DNA from: GCA-002050365 sp964237235
Lineage (GTDB): Bacteria > Acidobacteriota > Blastocatellia > Pyrinomonadales > Pyrinomonadaceae
Length of the DNA stretch: 64,000 bases
Assembly (NCBI GenBank): GCA_964237235.1
Contig: CAXSGY010000009.1
Location: 1 to 64,000 of the forward strand
Reading direction: 5' to 3'
The translations under genes were made by a program, and so were the position numbers. Under the pieces are notes generated by a model. It did not search any database, was not told the DNA's origin, and was given only the letters and a program-made list of their open reading frames with translations. Shown piece after piece: positions 8,780 to 16,434 of the stretch (its first letter is position 1; the number at the start of each line of letters is the position of its first letter).

Positions 8780-9247
8780 ATGCATCTTTTTTTCAAAGTA
8801 ATAATCTTCGTTTCCGCCGCGCTAATTTTTACTTCGTGCGCGGGCGCGGATAAACCGTCCACGCCGCTCGAAACGCTGAAAGCCTACACGAACGCCATCA
8901 AACAAAAAGACACGGCGACGATGAAATTTCTGCTATCGAAGGATTCGATAGAGATGGCGCGGCAGGAAGCCAAATCGCAAAACGTCGCGCTCGACGAAAT
9001 CGTCAAACGCGAAACTTTATTTAACGAAAATCAGCGCGCCGTCGAATTTCGCAACGAAAAAATTGACGGCGACAAAGCGACGATTGAGATGAAGGATTCG
9101 TTCGAGACGTGGAACACCGTGCCGTTCGTCCGCGAAGACGGCGCGTGGAAAATTGACAAACCCGGCATCGCCAACCAAATGATGAAGGGCTTTGACGAAA
9201 AAAACAACGAACTCGACAACAAAATCAATGAGGGCAGAATTCCCTAG
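8780..9247 (+). CDS. Putative lipoprotein, NTF2/DUF4878-like, paralogue of the gene at 7842
   Basis: A 155-residue exported protein with a lipobox at ALIFTSCAGA and a domain starting PLETLKAYTNAIKQKDTATMKFLLSKDS. Shared phrases with the gene at 7842 include EIRNEKIVGDRAT versus EFRNEKIDGDKAT and a final EDGAWKI, so the two are duplicates with the pterin dehydratase between them. A role in envelope stress or ligand binding is only a guess. Confidence 0.75.
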   Translation: MHLFFKVIIFVSAALIFTSCAGADKPSTPLETLKAYTNAIKQKDTATMKFLLSKDSIEMARQEAKSQNVALDEIVKRETLFNENQRAVEFRNEKIDGDKATIEMKDSFETWNTVPFVREDGAWKIDKPGIANQMMKGFDEKNNELDNKINEGRIP

Positions 9248-9285
9248 CTCGATTTTAGATTTTGGATTTTGGATTTTGGATTGCA
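9248..9285 (+). repeat. Heptamer tandem repeat (unit GATTTTG)
   Basis: Immediately after the lipoprotein stop, the sequence repeats GATTTTG about four times with small changes. It belongs to the family of intergenic heptad arrays seen throughout the window, and the same unit in complement appears before rpmA. Confidence 0.8.
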
Positions 9286-9371
9286 AAGTTGAGTTTTTAA
9301 TCGGCGAAAGTGCGGAAAATTCCGACGCGAAAAATCTTGAAAATACATTCGATAAAATCTCTTAAAAAATA

Positions 9372-10598
9372 ATGTCTATTATCAAACCTTTTCGCGCCCT
9401 GCGACCAATCGCCGGTGAAGCGGAAAAAATTTCCTGCGTTCCATACGACGTGATTTACGAAGCGGAGGTGCGCGAAACGATTGCGAAAAATTCAAACTCC
9501 TTTTTGCGCGTAACGCGTCCCGAAGGCGAATTCGGCGCGGATGAAACAATTTCAAAAGAACAAATTCTCGCCAAGGCGCGTGATAATCTGCAAACATTTA
9601 TTGATGAAAAACTTTTGATTCAAGACGACGAACCGGCGATATATATTTACCGTTTGACCGACGGCGAACACGCGCAAACCGGAATTGTCGCGGCGTGTTC
9701 GCTGGACGAATACGAAAACGGTTTAATCAAGAAACACGAAAAAACGCGCCCCGCTAAAGTCGCCGACCGCACCGAACACATCCTCGCTCTGCGGGCGCAG
9801 ACCGGCTTGATTTTTCTCGCCTTCCGCAACACCGAAAAAATTCGCGCGCTCGTTGCGGAAACTGTCAAAGACGCGCCGCTGTATGATTTTTCCTGCCCGA
9901 ACTGCGTTCGCAATACGATCTGGCGCGTCGAGAAAACCGACGAAATAATCGAGGCTTTTCGGGAAGTTCCCGCGCTTTATATCGCCGACGGACATCACCG
10001 CGCCGAGAGTGCGAATCTGGCGCGAACGAAGCTGCGCGAAACGAATCCGAATCACACCGGCGCGGAAGAATATAATTTTGTGATGGCGGGAATTTTCCCT
10101 TCGGAAGATTTGCGAATTCTCGCTTACAACCGCGTCGTCAAGGATTTGAACGGCTTGACCGAAACGGAATTTTTACAAAAGGTTCAGCCGAATTTTATCG
10201 TCGCCGAAACCGCTGAAAAAACGCCGAAAGAGCGCGGCGAGTTTTGCGTTTATCTCGGCGGCAAATGGTTCCGGCTGCGCTTTAATCTGTATAGCTGCCG
10301 CGCGCTCGACCCGATTGAAAGATTGGATGTCAGCATTCTGCAAAATTATTTATTAACTACAATTCTCGATATCAGAGACCCGCGCACAGACGAACGCATC
10401 GCCTTTGTCGGCGGCGCGCGCGGCACGGCGGAGCTTGAAAAATTAGTTGACGAAGGCGAGTATAAAATCGCTTTCTCGATGTTCCCGACGACGATGGAAG
10501 ATCTTTTCGCCGTCGCCGACCGCGACGAAATTATGCCGCCGAAATCAACCTGGTTCGAGCCGAAATTAAAGGACGGCTTGCTCGTTCATTTAATTTAA
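9372..10598 (+). CDS. DUF1015 family protein
   Basis: A 408-residue cytoplasmic protein of the DUF1015 family. Typical marks are the start IIKPFRALRPI with PYDVIYEAEVRE, the segment SFLRVTRPEGEF, the HEKTRPAKVADRTEHI region, IADGHHRAESANLAR, and the end FAVADRDEIMPPKSTWFEPK. The molecular function of the family is not settled; conserved His and Asp residues suggest an enzyme. The start follows an A/T-rich leader without a strong Shine-Dalgarno. No operon partner is evident. Confidence 0.9.
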   Translation: MSIIKPFRALRPIAGEAEKISCVPYDVIYEAEVRETIAKNSNSFLRVTRPEGEFGADETISKEQILAKARDNLQTFIDEKLLIQDDEPAIYIYRLTDGEHAQTGIVAACSLDEYENGLIKKHEKTRPAKVADRTEHILALRAQTGLIFLAFRNTEKIRALVAETVKDAPLYDFSCPNCVRNTIWRVEKTDEIIEAFREVPALYIADGHHRAESANLARTKLRETNPNHTGAEEYNFVMAGIFPSEDLRILAYNRVVKDLNGLTETEFLQKVQPNFIVAETAEKTPKERGEFCVYLGGKWFRLRFNLYSCRALDPIERLDVSILQNYLLTTILDIRDPRTDERIAFVGGARGTAELEKLVDEGEYKIAFSMFPTTMEDLFAVADRDEIMPPKSTWFEPKLKDGLLVHLI

Positions 10599-10680
10599 TT
10601 ACGAATTTCAAATTACGAATGACGAATCGAAATTTGGTCAAAATGGCGAATTGTAAATTTCAAAATGGCGGAAATTCTTA
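10599..10680 (+). repeat. Heptad-type repeat (TTACGAA/AATTTCAA style)
   Basis: Between DUF1015 and the first acetyltransferase the gap is filled by degenerate units resembling TTACGAA and AAATTTC, and by two copies of TCAAAATGGCG (10638 and 10660 area). No promoter could be assigned with confidence. Confidence 0.6.
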
Positions 10681-10720
10681 AAAAGAAAATTTCGCCGGTT
10701 TGAAATTCATAATTGATTTT

Positions 10721-11242
10721 ATGTTTGAAACCGAAAGGCTTGTTCTGCGCCCGTTTGAAGAAAAAGACGTTGACGAAATTTACGCGATGCGGCGCGACGC
10801 GGACGTTATGCGCTTTATCCGCGAACCGCAGAATCGCGCCGAATCAATAAATTGGATCAAGCTCGTTTCGAGCCGTTGGCAGCGGGAAAAAATCGGTTTC
10901 TGCGCGATGCTCGAAAAAGGGTCGGGCGCATTTGTCGGCTGGTGCGGAATCTGGCAATTAAAGGAAACCGGCGAACTCGAAGTCGGCTACGCGATTGCCA
11001 GACAATTCTGGGGCGAAGGCTTCGCCGTCGAAGGCGGACGGAAAATGCTTCAATACGCTTTTGAAACGCTGCGCCCGGAAAAAATCGCGGCGGTCGCCGA
11101 ACCCGAAAATCGCGCGTCGCGCCGCGTGATGGAAAAGCTCGGAATGCAGTTTGATTACACCGGCATTTTTTACGACAAAAATCTGGTTCATTATTCGATT
11201 ACCATCGAACAATTCAACAAACACAACGAGAGCGAAATTTGA
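10721..11242 (+). CDS. GNAT-family N-acetyltransferase (RimJ/RimL type)
   Basis: A 173-residue acetyl-CoA-dependent transferase. The order FETERLVLRPFEEKDVDEIYAM, then GELEVGYAIARQFWGEGFAVEG (acetyl-CoA binding region), then NRASRRVMEKLGMQFDYTG is that of the RimJ/RimL branch. The ATG at 10721 gives the usual family start; an in-frame ATG 21 bases upstream is less likely. The next gene is a second acetyltransferase 28 bases downstream, sharing the NxxSRRxMEKLGM signature, so the two probably arose by duplication. The substrate is unknown. Confidence 0.85.
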   Translation: MFETERLVLRPFEEKDVDEIYAMRRDADVMRFIREPQNRAESINWIKLVSSRWQREKIGFCAMLEKGSGAFVGWCGIWQLKETGELEVGYAIARQFWGEGFAVEGGRKMLQYAFETLRPEKIAAVAEPENRASRRVMEKLGMQFDYTGIFYDKNLVHYSITIEQFNKHNESEI

Positions 11243-11270
11243 AACGGCAAAATTTCGCCGTGCATTTTTT

Positions 11271-11789
11271 ATGATAGAAACCGGGAGACTTTATCATCGA
11301 AAATTTACGCTCGCCGATTTGCCGCGTTTGATCGAAATGCGCGCCGCTTTTGAAGTCAATCAATATCTCGGCGGAACGCGTCTGCAAAACACCGAAGCGA
11401 TTACCAAACGAATGGATTTTTATATCAGCTGCTACGAAAAATACGGCTTCGGCGTGTGCGCGATAATCTGGAAACCGACGAATGAAATGATCGGTTGGAG
11501 CGGTTTGATGCCGCTCGGCGAAAATTCCGACATCGAAGTCGGTTACGGAATGATCAAAGAATTCTGGGGCAGAGGCATCGGCACGGAAACCGCGCGAGCG
11601 TGGCTCGATTTCGGCTTTCACAAAAAAAATCTGGAAAGAATCGTCGCCGTCGCGTATCCTGAAAACGTAAATTCGCGGCGGATTATGGAAAAGCTCGGAA
11701 TGAAATTCGAAAAAACCGCCGAACACCACGGTGCGGAATGCGTTTTTTACGCGATTTCGCGCGAAGAATTTGATAAATTTAATAAATGA
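11271..11789 (+). CDS. GNAT-family N-acetyltransferase (RimJ/RimL type), second copy
   Basis: A 172-residue protein beginning MIETGRLYHRKFTLADLPRL, with the acetyl-CoA loop SDIEVGYGMIKEFWGRGIGTE and the C-terminal NVNSRRIMEKLGMKFEKTA. The ATG at 11271 is preferred because a longer frame from 11151 runs out of phase through the previous gene. Its stop overlaps the start of the following membrane-protein gene by four bases (ATGA), so the three genes 10721-12319 form an operon. Confidence 0.85.
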   Translation: MIETGRLYHRKFTLADLPRLIEMRAAFEVNQYLGGTRLQNTEAITKRMDFYISCYEKYGFGVCAIIWKPTNEMIGWSGLMPLGENSDIEVGYGMIKEFWGRGIGTETARAWLDFGFHKKNLERIVAVAYPENVNSRRIMEKLGMKFEKTAEHHGAECVFYAISREEFDKFNK

Positions 11790-12319
11790 CGTCCACGCGC
11801 AGCACGCCGAAATTAATTATCGCCGCCGTTTTTACAGTCTATTTTTTGTGGTGCGCTTTCGACCCGGAAAACGCCTATTTCACGCATCTGATAAATCTGC
11901 CGATTCACGAAGCCGGACACGTTTTGTTTCGCATCTTCGGCGAATTTATGGGCATTTTGGGCGGCTCGCTGTTGCAGATTTTAATTCCAATCATATTTTT
12001 CGGTTATTTCGTTTATCACCGCAAATTCTTTTCGGCTTCGATAGTTTTGTTCTGGGTCGGCAATAATTTTCTCGACGTTTACGTTTACGCCAACGACGCG
12101 CAAGTAATGCGTTTGCCGCTGCTCAGCGGTTTGACCGGCGCGGAAGGCGGTTTTCACGATTGGAATTATATTTTGACCGAAACTAACCTGCTCGATAGAA
12201 CTTATCTGATTGCGAAAATTTTGCGCTTTACGGGAACTTTAATTTTAGTCGCGGCGGCGATTGGCGCGTTCGTTTACGCGCGACGCGGCGAGGACATTTT
12301 GACCGGCGAAGAATTATAA
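11786..12319 (+). CDS. Integral membrane protein with HEAGH metalloprotease-like motif
   Basis: A 177-residue protein with about five hydrophobic segments. At about residues 40-45 it carries LPIHEAGHVLFR, matching the HExxH zinc motif of membrane metalloproteases (M50-type), which also sits at the end of a helix. A conserved-looking second ligand is not obvious: GNNFLDVYVYAND (residues ~91-103) could supply Asp. Such small HEAGH proteins occur in several phyla without known substrate. It is translationally coupled to an acetyltransferase (ATGA overlap at 11786). Proteolytic activity is an inference. Confidence 0.7.
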   Translation: MTSTRSTPKLIIAAVFTVYFLWCAFDPENAYFTHLINLPIHEAGHVLFRIFGEFMGILGGSLLQILIPIIFFGYFVYHRKFFSASIVLFWVGNNFLDVYVYANDAQVMRLPLLSGLTGAEGGFHDWNYILTETNLLDRTYLIAKILRFTGTLILVAAAIGAFVYARRGEDILTGEEL

Positions 12320-12412
12320 AATCAGTCCGCAAAATTAAAACGATTTTTTTCGATTTTTTCCAGAGAGGCGCGCGAAATCCATTTGAGCGGAGAAATAATT
12401 CCGAATAAAAAT

Positions 12413-12441
12413 TTGGCGTTTTACACTCAAAAAATTATACT
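12413..12441 (+). promoter_or_regulatory. Probable sigma-70 promoter of the lipase gene
   Basis: TTGGCG at 12413-12418 and TATACT at 12436-12441 are 17 bases apart, about 70 bases before the lipase start. The rest of the 12320-12512 gap shows nothing else recognisable. Confidence 0.45.
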
Positions 12442-12512
12442 TTTACGAACGACTTAAATCGGGGGCTTGAAATCCGCGCCGCCATTACAAACGAAAATAA
12501 AAAGGAGAATTT

Positions 12513-13145
12513 ATGCCGACATTGAATTTTGCCGATACGAAGGGAACCTGCCATCTGGCATACGAAGCGGTTAAAGGCGAGAGATACGCATTTCCCGACC
12601 GAATAGTTTGGAATGTTTTGGACTCGACCGCGACCTGGTATTCGGGTTTCAAAGCCATCATTATTCAGCCGCGCGACGGCGCGAAAGACGTAACGGTTTT
12701 AGCTTTTGCCGGAACCGACTCGATTCTTGACGGAATAGTTGATTTGGATCAGGCGACGGGCGGTATGCCGCATCAATATCAACAGGCGTTAAGTTTGACG
12801 TTGGAAACCAAAAAGAAATACCCGAATTTATATTTGACGGGACACTCGCTCGGCGGCGGTTTGGCGGCTTATTCGTCCGTTTACACGCGTATTCCCGCCA
12901 GCACAATCAATCCGGCACCGCTCGTCGGCGCGCTGTCTCTGCGCTCGCTCGGGGCGAACGACCAGATTACCAATTATATCGGCGGCAGCGGCGAATTCGT
13001 CAGCAGCTCGCCGGGCAGAAATCCCGGCAGAGACGTTCACGTCGAAGGAAAAGGAAATTTTTTCACCAGACATATGGTCGCCAACGTGATGCCGAACGTT
13101 CCACTGCCGCAACGCACCGGCAACGGCGCGTCCGGCAGTTGGTAA
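12513..13145 (+). CDS. Class 3 lipase-like alpha/beta hydrolase
   Basis: A 210-residue protein with the lipase nucleophile elbow TGHSLGGGLAAY (Gly-His-Ser-Leu-Gly) near residue 110 and the preceding oxyanion-type segment VLAFAGTDS. These are features of class 3 lipases and Mbeg1-like proteins. No signal peptide is present, so it is cytoplasmic or exported with a partner. A good Shine-Dalgarno (AAGGAG at 12502-12507) fixes the ATG at 12513. A catalytic His may be in FFTRHMVANVM. The C-terminus is Pro/Gly-rich. Lipid substrate is not known. Confidence 0.8.
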   Translation: MPTLNFADTKGTCHLAYEAVKGERYAFPDRIVWNVLDSTATWYSGFKAIIIQPRDGAKDVTVLAFAGTDSILDGIVDLDQATGGMPHQYQQALSLTLETKKKYPNLYLTGHSLGGGLAAYSSVYTRIPASTINPAPLVGALSLRSLGANDQITNYIGGSGEFVSSSPGRNPGRDVHVEGKGNFFTRHMVANVMPNVPLPQRTGNGASGSW

Positions 13146-13238
13146 AGATTTGATTGAAACGATCCGCGTTTCATCAGACCGGTGCCGCCGTTTAGACAGA
13201 ATAAAAGCGGAACAATCGCCGCCGGCAAAAATAATTTT

Positions 13239-14027
13239 ATGAAAGCGACACTCATTACAGGCGCGTCCGGCGGCATCGGCGAAGCGTTTGCCAGGCGATT
13301 GGCGGCGGAAAAACACAATCTCGTTCTCGTCGCGCGCTCGGAAAATAAACTTCGCGAATTGTGCGACGAGCTGATGCTCAGACACCAAATCACGGCGCAT
13401 TACGTCGCGCTCGATTTGACGGAAAAAGACGCGGCGAAAAAACTTTTTGCGGAAACCGAAAAACACGATTTTGAAATCGAATGGCTGATCAACAACGCCG
13501 GTTTCGGTTCGATGGGCGATTTCGCGCGGCTCGACTTTGAAAAGGAAACGGGAATGATTGATTTGAACATTCGCGCTCTGGTCGCGCTGACGCATCTTTA
13601 TCTCGAAAAAATGCGGACGAGAAAAAGCGGTGTAATTATTAACGTCGCTTCGACCGCTTCGTTTCAGCCGATTCCGTTTATGGCGACCTACGCGGCGACC
13701 AAGGCATTCGTCCGTTCGTTCAGCGAAGCAATCGCCGAAGAAAATCGCCCGCACAATATCGTCGTGACCGCGCTGTGTCCGGGACCGACCGAAACAAATT
13801 TTTTCGAGGCGGCGAACGCCGACGCATTGAAAATGAAGGGAATGCAAACGCCCGAAGCCGTCGTCGAAACAGCTTTGGCGGCGGTCGGAAACGGAAGAGC
13901 GACGATTATCTCCGGTTGGACGAATTATATCGGCTCGATTTTCGCAACAATCACGCCGAATTTTTTAATAACGCGCGTGGTCGGCGGCGTTCTGCGCCCG
14001 AAATTTGATGAGAACGGTAAACGGTAA
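13239..14027 (+). CDS. Short-chain dehydrogenase/reductase (DltE/YdfG-like)
   Basis: A 262-residue NAD(P)-dependent oxidoreductase. The Rossmann motif TGASGGIGEAFARR is at residues 6-19, the NNAG motif is in LINNAGFGSMG, and the catalytic Ser and YxxxK are in NVASTASFQPIPFM and YAATKAFVRSFS. The start at 13239 is chosen because the dinucleotide-binding strand begins at residue 3. Substrate unknown. The stop codon TAA at 14025-14027 lies inside a 19-bp inverted repeat. Confidence 0.9.
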   Translation: MKATLITGASGGIGEAFARRLAAEKHNLVLVARSENKLRELCDELMLRHQITAHYVALDLTEKDAAKKLFAETEKHDFEIEWLINNAGFGSMGDFARLDFEKETGMIDLNIRALVALTHLYLEKMRTRKSGVIINVASTASFQPIPFMATYAATKAFVRSFSEAIAEENRPHNIVVTALCPGPTETNFFEAANADALKMKGMQTPEAVVETALAAVGNGRATIISGWTNYIGSIFATITPNFLITRVVGGVLRPKFDENGKR

Positions 14028-14081
14028 ACGGTAAGTGGTAAATGATAATCAAATAATTTCACTTACCACTTACCGTTTACC
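14011..14081 (+). repeat. Heptad repeat forming a perfect 19-bp inverted repeat
   Basis: Units of AACGGTA are repeated three times from 14014 and then drift (AGTGGTA, AATGATA). The left arm 14023-14041 and right arm 14063-14081 are perfectly complementary over 19 bases with a 21-base loop. The array contains the stop codon of the SDR and ends 10 bases before the next start. It may act as a terminator or an mRNA-stabilising hairpin. Confidence 0.85.
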
Positions 14082-14091
14082 ACTAACGAAG

Positions 14092-14916
14092 ATGAAATTC
14101 ACAGTTTTGGGCAGCGGCTCGACCGGCAATTCGGTCGTCATCTGTACGGAAAAAACGAAAATTCTGGTTGATGCCGGCTTGAGCGCGAAGGAAACTCTGC
14201 GGCGGCTCGCGCTGGTCGGCGTTGATTATACGACGCTCGACGCGATTCTCATTACACACGAACATTCCGACCACGCGGGCGGTTTGCGCGTTCTTTTGAA
14301 CACGGTCAACTGTCCGGTTTTTATTTCCGGCGAAACCAAACACGCATACCTCAGAGAAAAGGCGAACAAATCGAACAACGAACCGCAGAAACGCGCGGAT
14401 GTCGTCAAAAATCGCGTCGTCGAAATCGAATCGAGCAAGGATTTTCGCATCGGCGACATTGATTTCGAGCCGTTTTCCGTGCCGCACGACGCGGCGGACA
14501 ATTTCGGATTCGTGGCAAAAAGCGCGGGCATAAAATTGGCGACCGTTTTGGATTTCGGCTGTTTTACGACCCTGATAAAAGACAAACTGCGGAGCTGCGA
14601 CGGCATCATCATCGAATCGAATCACGATCAATCTATGCTGAAAACCTGCCCGCTTTACACCTGGGATTTAAAACAGCGAATTTTATCCGGCACCGGACAT
14701 ATTTCCAACGAAGATTTAGCCGAATGGCTGACCGGCGAATTTGACGGCGCGGCGCGTGAAATCGTTTTGGCGCATCTTTCGCAGCGCGCCAACGAACCGC
14801 ATCTCGCCAGATTAACGGCGCAGACCGCTCTGAAAATGCGCGCGCCGCTGTTTCAAGTCGAAACAAAAGTTACGATTTCCTATCATCGAGAACCGACCGA
14901 ATGGATCGAGTTTTAA
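14092..14916 (+). CDS. Metallo-beta-lactamase-fold hydrolase, WalJ/YycJ type
   Basis: A 274-residue metal-dependent hydrolase. The N-terminus MKFTVLGSGSTGNSVVICT and the metal-binding HEHSDHAGG (the HxHxDH signature) near residues 61-69 are typical of the WalJ/YycJ branch, which is thought to act on DNA in double-strand break processing or signalling. Further ligands are probably the Asp of VLDFGCF and the His of LAHLS. The ATG at 14092 gives the family start; an in-frame ATG at 14035 lies in the repeat. A strong terminator follows. Confidence 0.88.
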   Translation: MKFTVLGSGSTGNSVVICTEKTKILVDAGLSAKETLRRLALVGVDYTTLDAILITHEHSDHAGGLRVLLNTVNCPVFISGETKHAYLREKANKSNNEPQKRADVVKNRVVEIESSKDFRIGDIDFEPFSVPHDAADNFGFVAKSAGIKLATVLDFGCFTTLIKDKLRSCDGIIIESNHDQSMLKTCPLYTWDLKQRILSGTGHISNEDLAEWLTGEFDGAAREIVLAHLSQRANEPHLARLTAQTALKMRAPLFQVETKVTISYHREPTEWIEF

Positions 14917-14925
14917 ATGAGAAAA

Positions 14926-14958
14926 GCACGCTCGAAATTGAGCGCGCTTCGTTTTTTG
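14926..14958 (+). terminator. Intrinsic terminator
   Basis: The stem GC-A-CGCTC/GAGCG-C-GC around GAAATT, followed by a T-run (TTCGTTTTTT), ends the transcript of the WalJ-type gene 10 bases past its stop. Confidence 0.8.
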
Positions 14959-14990
14959 TTATCTAAAAATAGTGGTCGCGCACTGCGCCG

Positions 14991-15204
14991 TCAAACTTTC
15001 CTTTTCGTAAGCAACAGTTTTTGAAATTTACGCATTGAGTTGCACGGGCATAAATCGTTTCGACCGAGTTTTTCAATTAATTCTTTGTCGCCGTGAACGA
15101 TTCTCAATCCGCGTTTAACTTGCGTTTCGGACGGATAGCCTTTGCGACGTTTGCTCGTTTTTTCAAAAAGAGTATTCTTCCTCTAATTTAAATTTCTTCG
15201 ACAT
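14991..15204 (-). pseudogene. Small SEC-C-motif protein, frameshifted
   Basis: A strong Shine-Dalgarno (AAGGAGGA, minus strand of 15212-15219) precedes ATG at 15204. Reading gives MSKKFKLEEEYSF and then TGA at 15165-15163. A +1 shift over a run of five T (15169-15165) opens a frame of 57 more codons to TGA at 14991-14993, beginning EKTSKRRKGYPSETQVKRG and containing GRNDLCPCNSMRKFQ. This is the SEC-C metal-binding motif (consensus GRNDPCPCGSGKKYKKC), but the last Cys is replaced (FQKLL). Both the frameshift and the lost ligand argue for decay; programmed frameshifting or a sequencing error are alternatives. Confidence 0.6.
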
Positions 15205-15278
15205 TGTTCTGTCCTCCTTGAATTTATGTTTCGGGGTCCGCCTGAGCGGAAAAATCAGCTTAACAAATAATATCCGAA

Positions 15279-15749
15279 TCACGAAGAACTATTTTTTTGA
15301 GAGAACATTTTTTCAATCACCTTATACCGGTAATCGAAAATATATTTCAATTCCTTTTTCACATACCAATGCGCCAAATCGCCGAGCGGTTCGAGCGGCA
15401 GGCGATAACGCACGATGTCTTTCATAACGGTTTCGCCGCGTTCGTTTTCTTCAAAAGTGTGGCGGTGAATCCATTGTTTGTAAGGGCTTTTCAGAGCGGT
15501 GTCAACAAACGAATGCGGCGGATTCCATTCGGTGATTTCGGTCTTCCATTTAAGCGGAATGCCGTGCAAATTTATTTGATAATCAATCAATGTTCCTTTT
15601 TTAATGTCAATCGGCTGCGCGGTGATGATTTTAAAATTTAATTCGGGCGGCGTTATTTCTTCGAGATTCATCGCGTCGGCGAAAAATTTAAAGACTTCTT
15701 CGCTTGGGCGTTCGATAATTTGCGTCCGTTCTAAAATGTGTTCAGGCAT
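15279..15749 (-). CDS. SRPBCC-fold (START-like) protein
   Basis: A 156-residue protein of the polyketide cyclase/ligand-binding superfamily. The start MPEHILERTQIIERPSEEVF, then FFADAMNLEEITPPELNFKI and the central IKKGTLIDYQINLHG and WHTEF-like motifs are typical of the SRPBCC proteins annotated as cell-division inhibitors or CoxG-like. The ATG at 15749 is used; an upstream extension to 15800 would come from repeat sequence. Ligand unknown. No operon partner. Confidence 0.78.
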   Translation of the reverse strand: MPEHILERTQIIERPSEEVFKFFADAMNLEEITPPELNFKIITAQPIDIKKGTLIDYQINLHGIPLKWKTEITEWNPPHSFVDTALKSPYKQWIHRHTFEENERGETVMKDIVRYRLPLEPLGDLAHWYVKKELKYIFDYRYKVIEKMFSQKNSSS

Positions 15750-15845
15750 AAAAAGTGAAAAAGTGAAAAAGTGGAAATGTGAAAAAGATTTGATGTTCAC
15801 TCGACCCGCTTTTTCCCTTTTTCACTTTTCCACTTTTTCACTTTT
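15750..15845 (-). repeat. Octamer tandem repeat (unit AAAAAGTG) with inverted copy
   Basis: AAAAAGTG repeats from about 15748 to 15785 and its complement CACTTTTT/CACTTTTC from 15812 to 15846. The complement copy supplies the last codons (SEKVEK) of the gene ending at 15822. A hairpin between the two arms can form. Same style as the heptad arrays elsewhere. Confidence 0.8.
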
Positions 15846-16388
15846 CAGATACTGTTTCGGAATCGGATTTTCCGGCGTTTCACCCTGCCAGTAAATCGTG
15901 ACGACCCACCAACGCTTGCCGTCGTTGAGCAATTGAAAAGCGTTGATGCCGCGCTCGAACGGTTGTTTGTCGTCGGGTTTATGATACGAAGCGTAGGTGG
16001 AAAAAACCTGCGCGATGTTGCCGTAAACGTCGGTGCGCCGCGCTAATTCCTTTTCGTAAAAACCTTCTTTTTCCATCAGCGGCGAAGAACCAGTGATGTA
16101 TTCTTCGGCGGTGTAGGCGTGCGCGCCGATGATGCCCGTTTTCCGGCTTTTGCCCGACGGAATGAGCCGCGCGTCTTTATGAAAAAGCGACCGAAACCGG
16201 TCCCAATCGCGCTTTTGTCCCGCGTCGCCGCTGATTGTGTCATAGACGGCTTTCATAATCGCGTCAATCGAATTGACATCCGCCGGGTTCGCTTCTTTGA
16301 CGGCAGTTTTATTTTCGGTCGTCTGTGCCGCCGCGTTAAAAGTTAAAGCCGCAACAATTAAAAAAGTCGCTAAAAGATTTTTTTTCAT
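15822..16388 (-). CDS. Secreted NTF2-like protein (SnoaL-type fold)
   Basis: A 188-residue exported protein. A signal peptide (MKKNLLATFLIVAALTFNAAAQ) is followed by a domain with AIMKAVYDTISGDAGQKRDWDRFRSLFH, which is the first helix of NTF2-like proteins, and a final sheet with ERGINAFQLLNDGKRWWVVTIYW. In this fold the pocket often binds small molecules; the ligand is not known. The C-terminal SEKVEK derives from an octamer repeat, so the original end may have been a little earlier. Confidence 0.75.
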   Translation of the reverse strand: MKKNLLATFLIVAALTFNAAAQTTENKTAVKEANPADVNSIDAIMKAVYDTISGDAGQKRDWDRFRSLFHKDARLIPSGKSRKTGIIGAHAYTAEEYITGSSPLMEKEGFYEKELARRTDVYGNIAQVFSTYASYHKPDDKQPFERGINAFQLLNDGKRWWVVTIYWQGETPENPIPKQYLKSEKVEK

Positions 16389-16434
16389 ATGTCTTTAAAT
16401 TTTTTTACGCGCCCGGACGAATCGGGTTTCAAAT

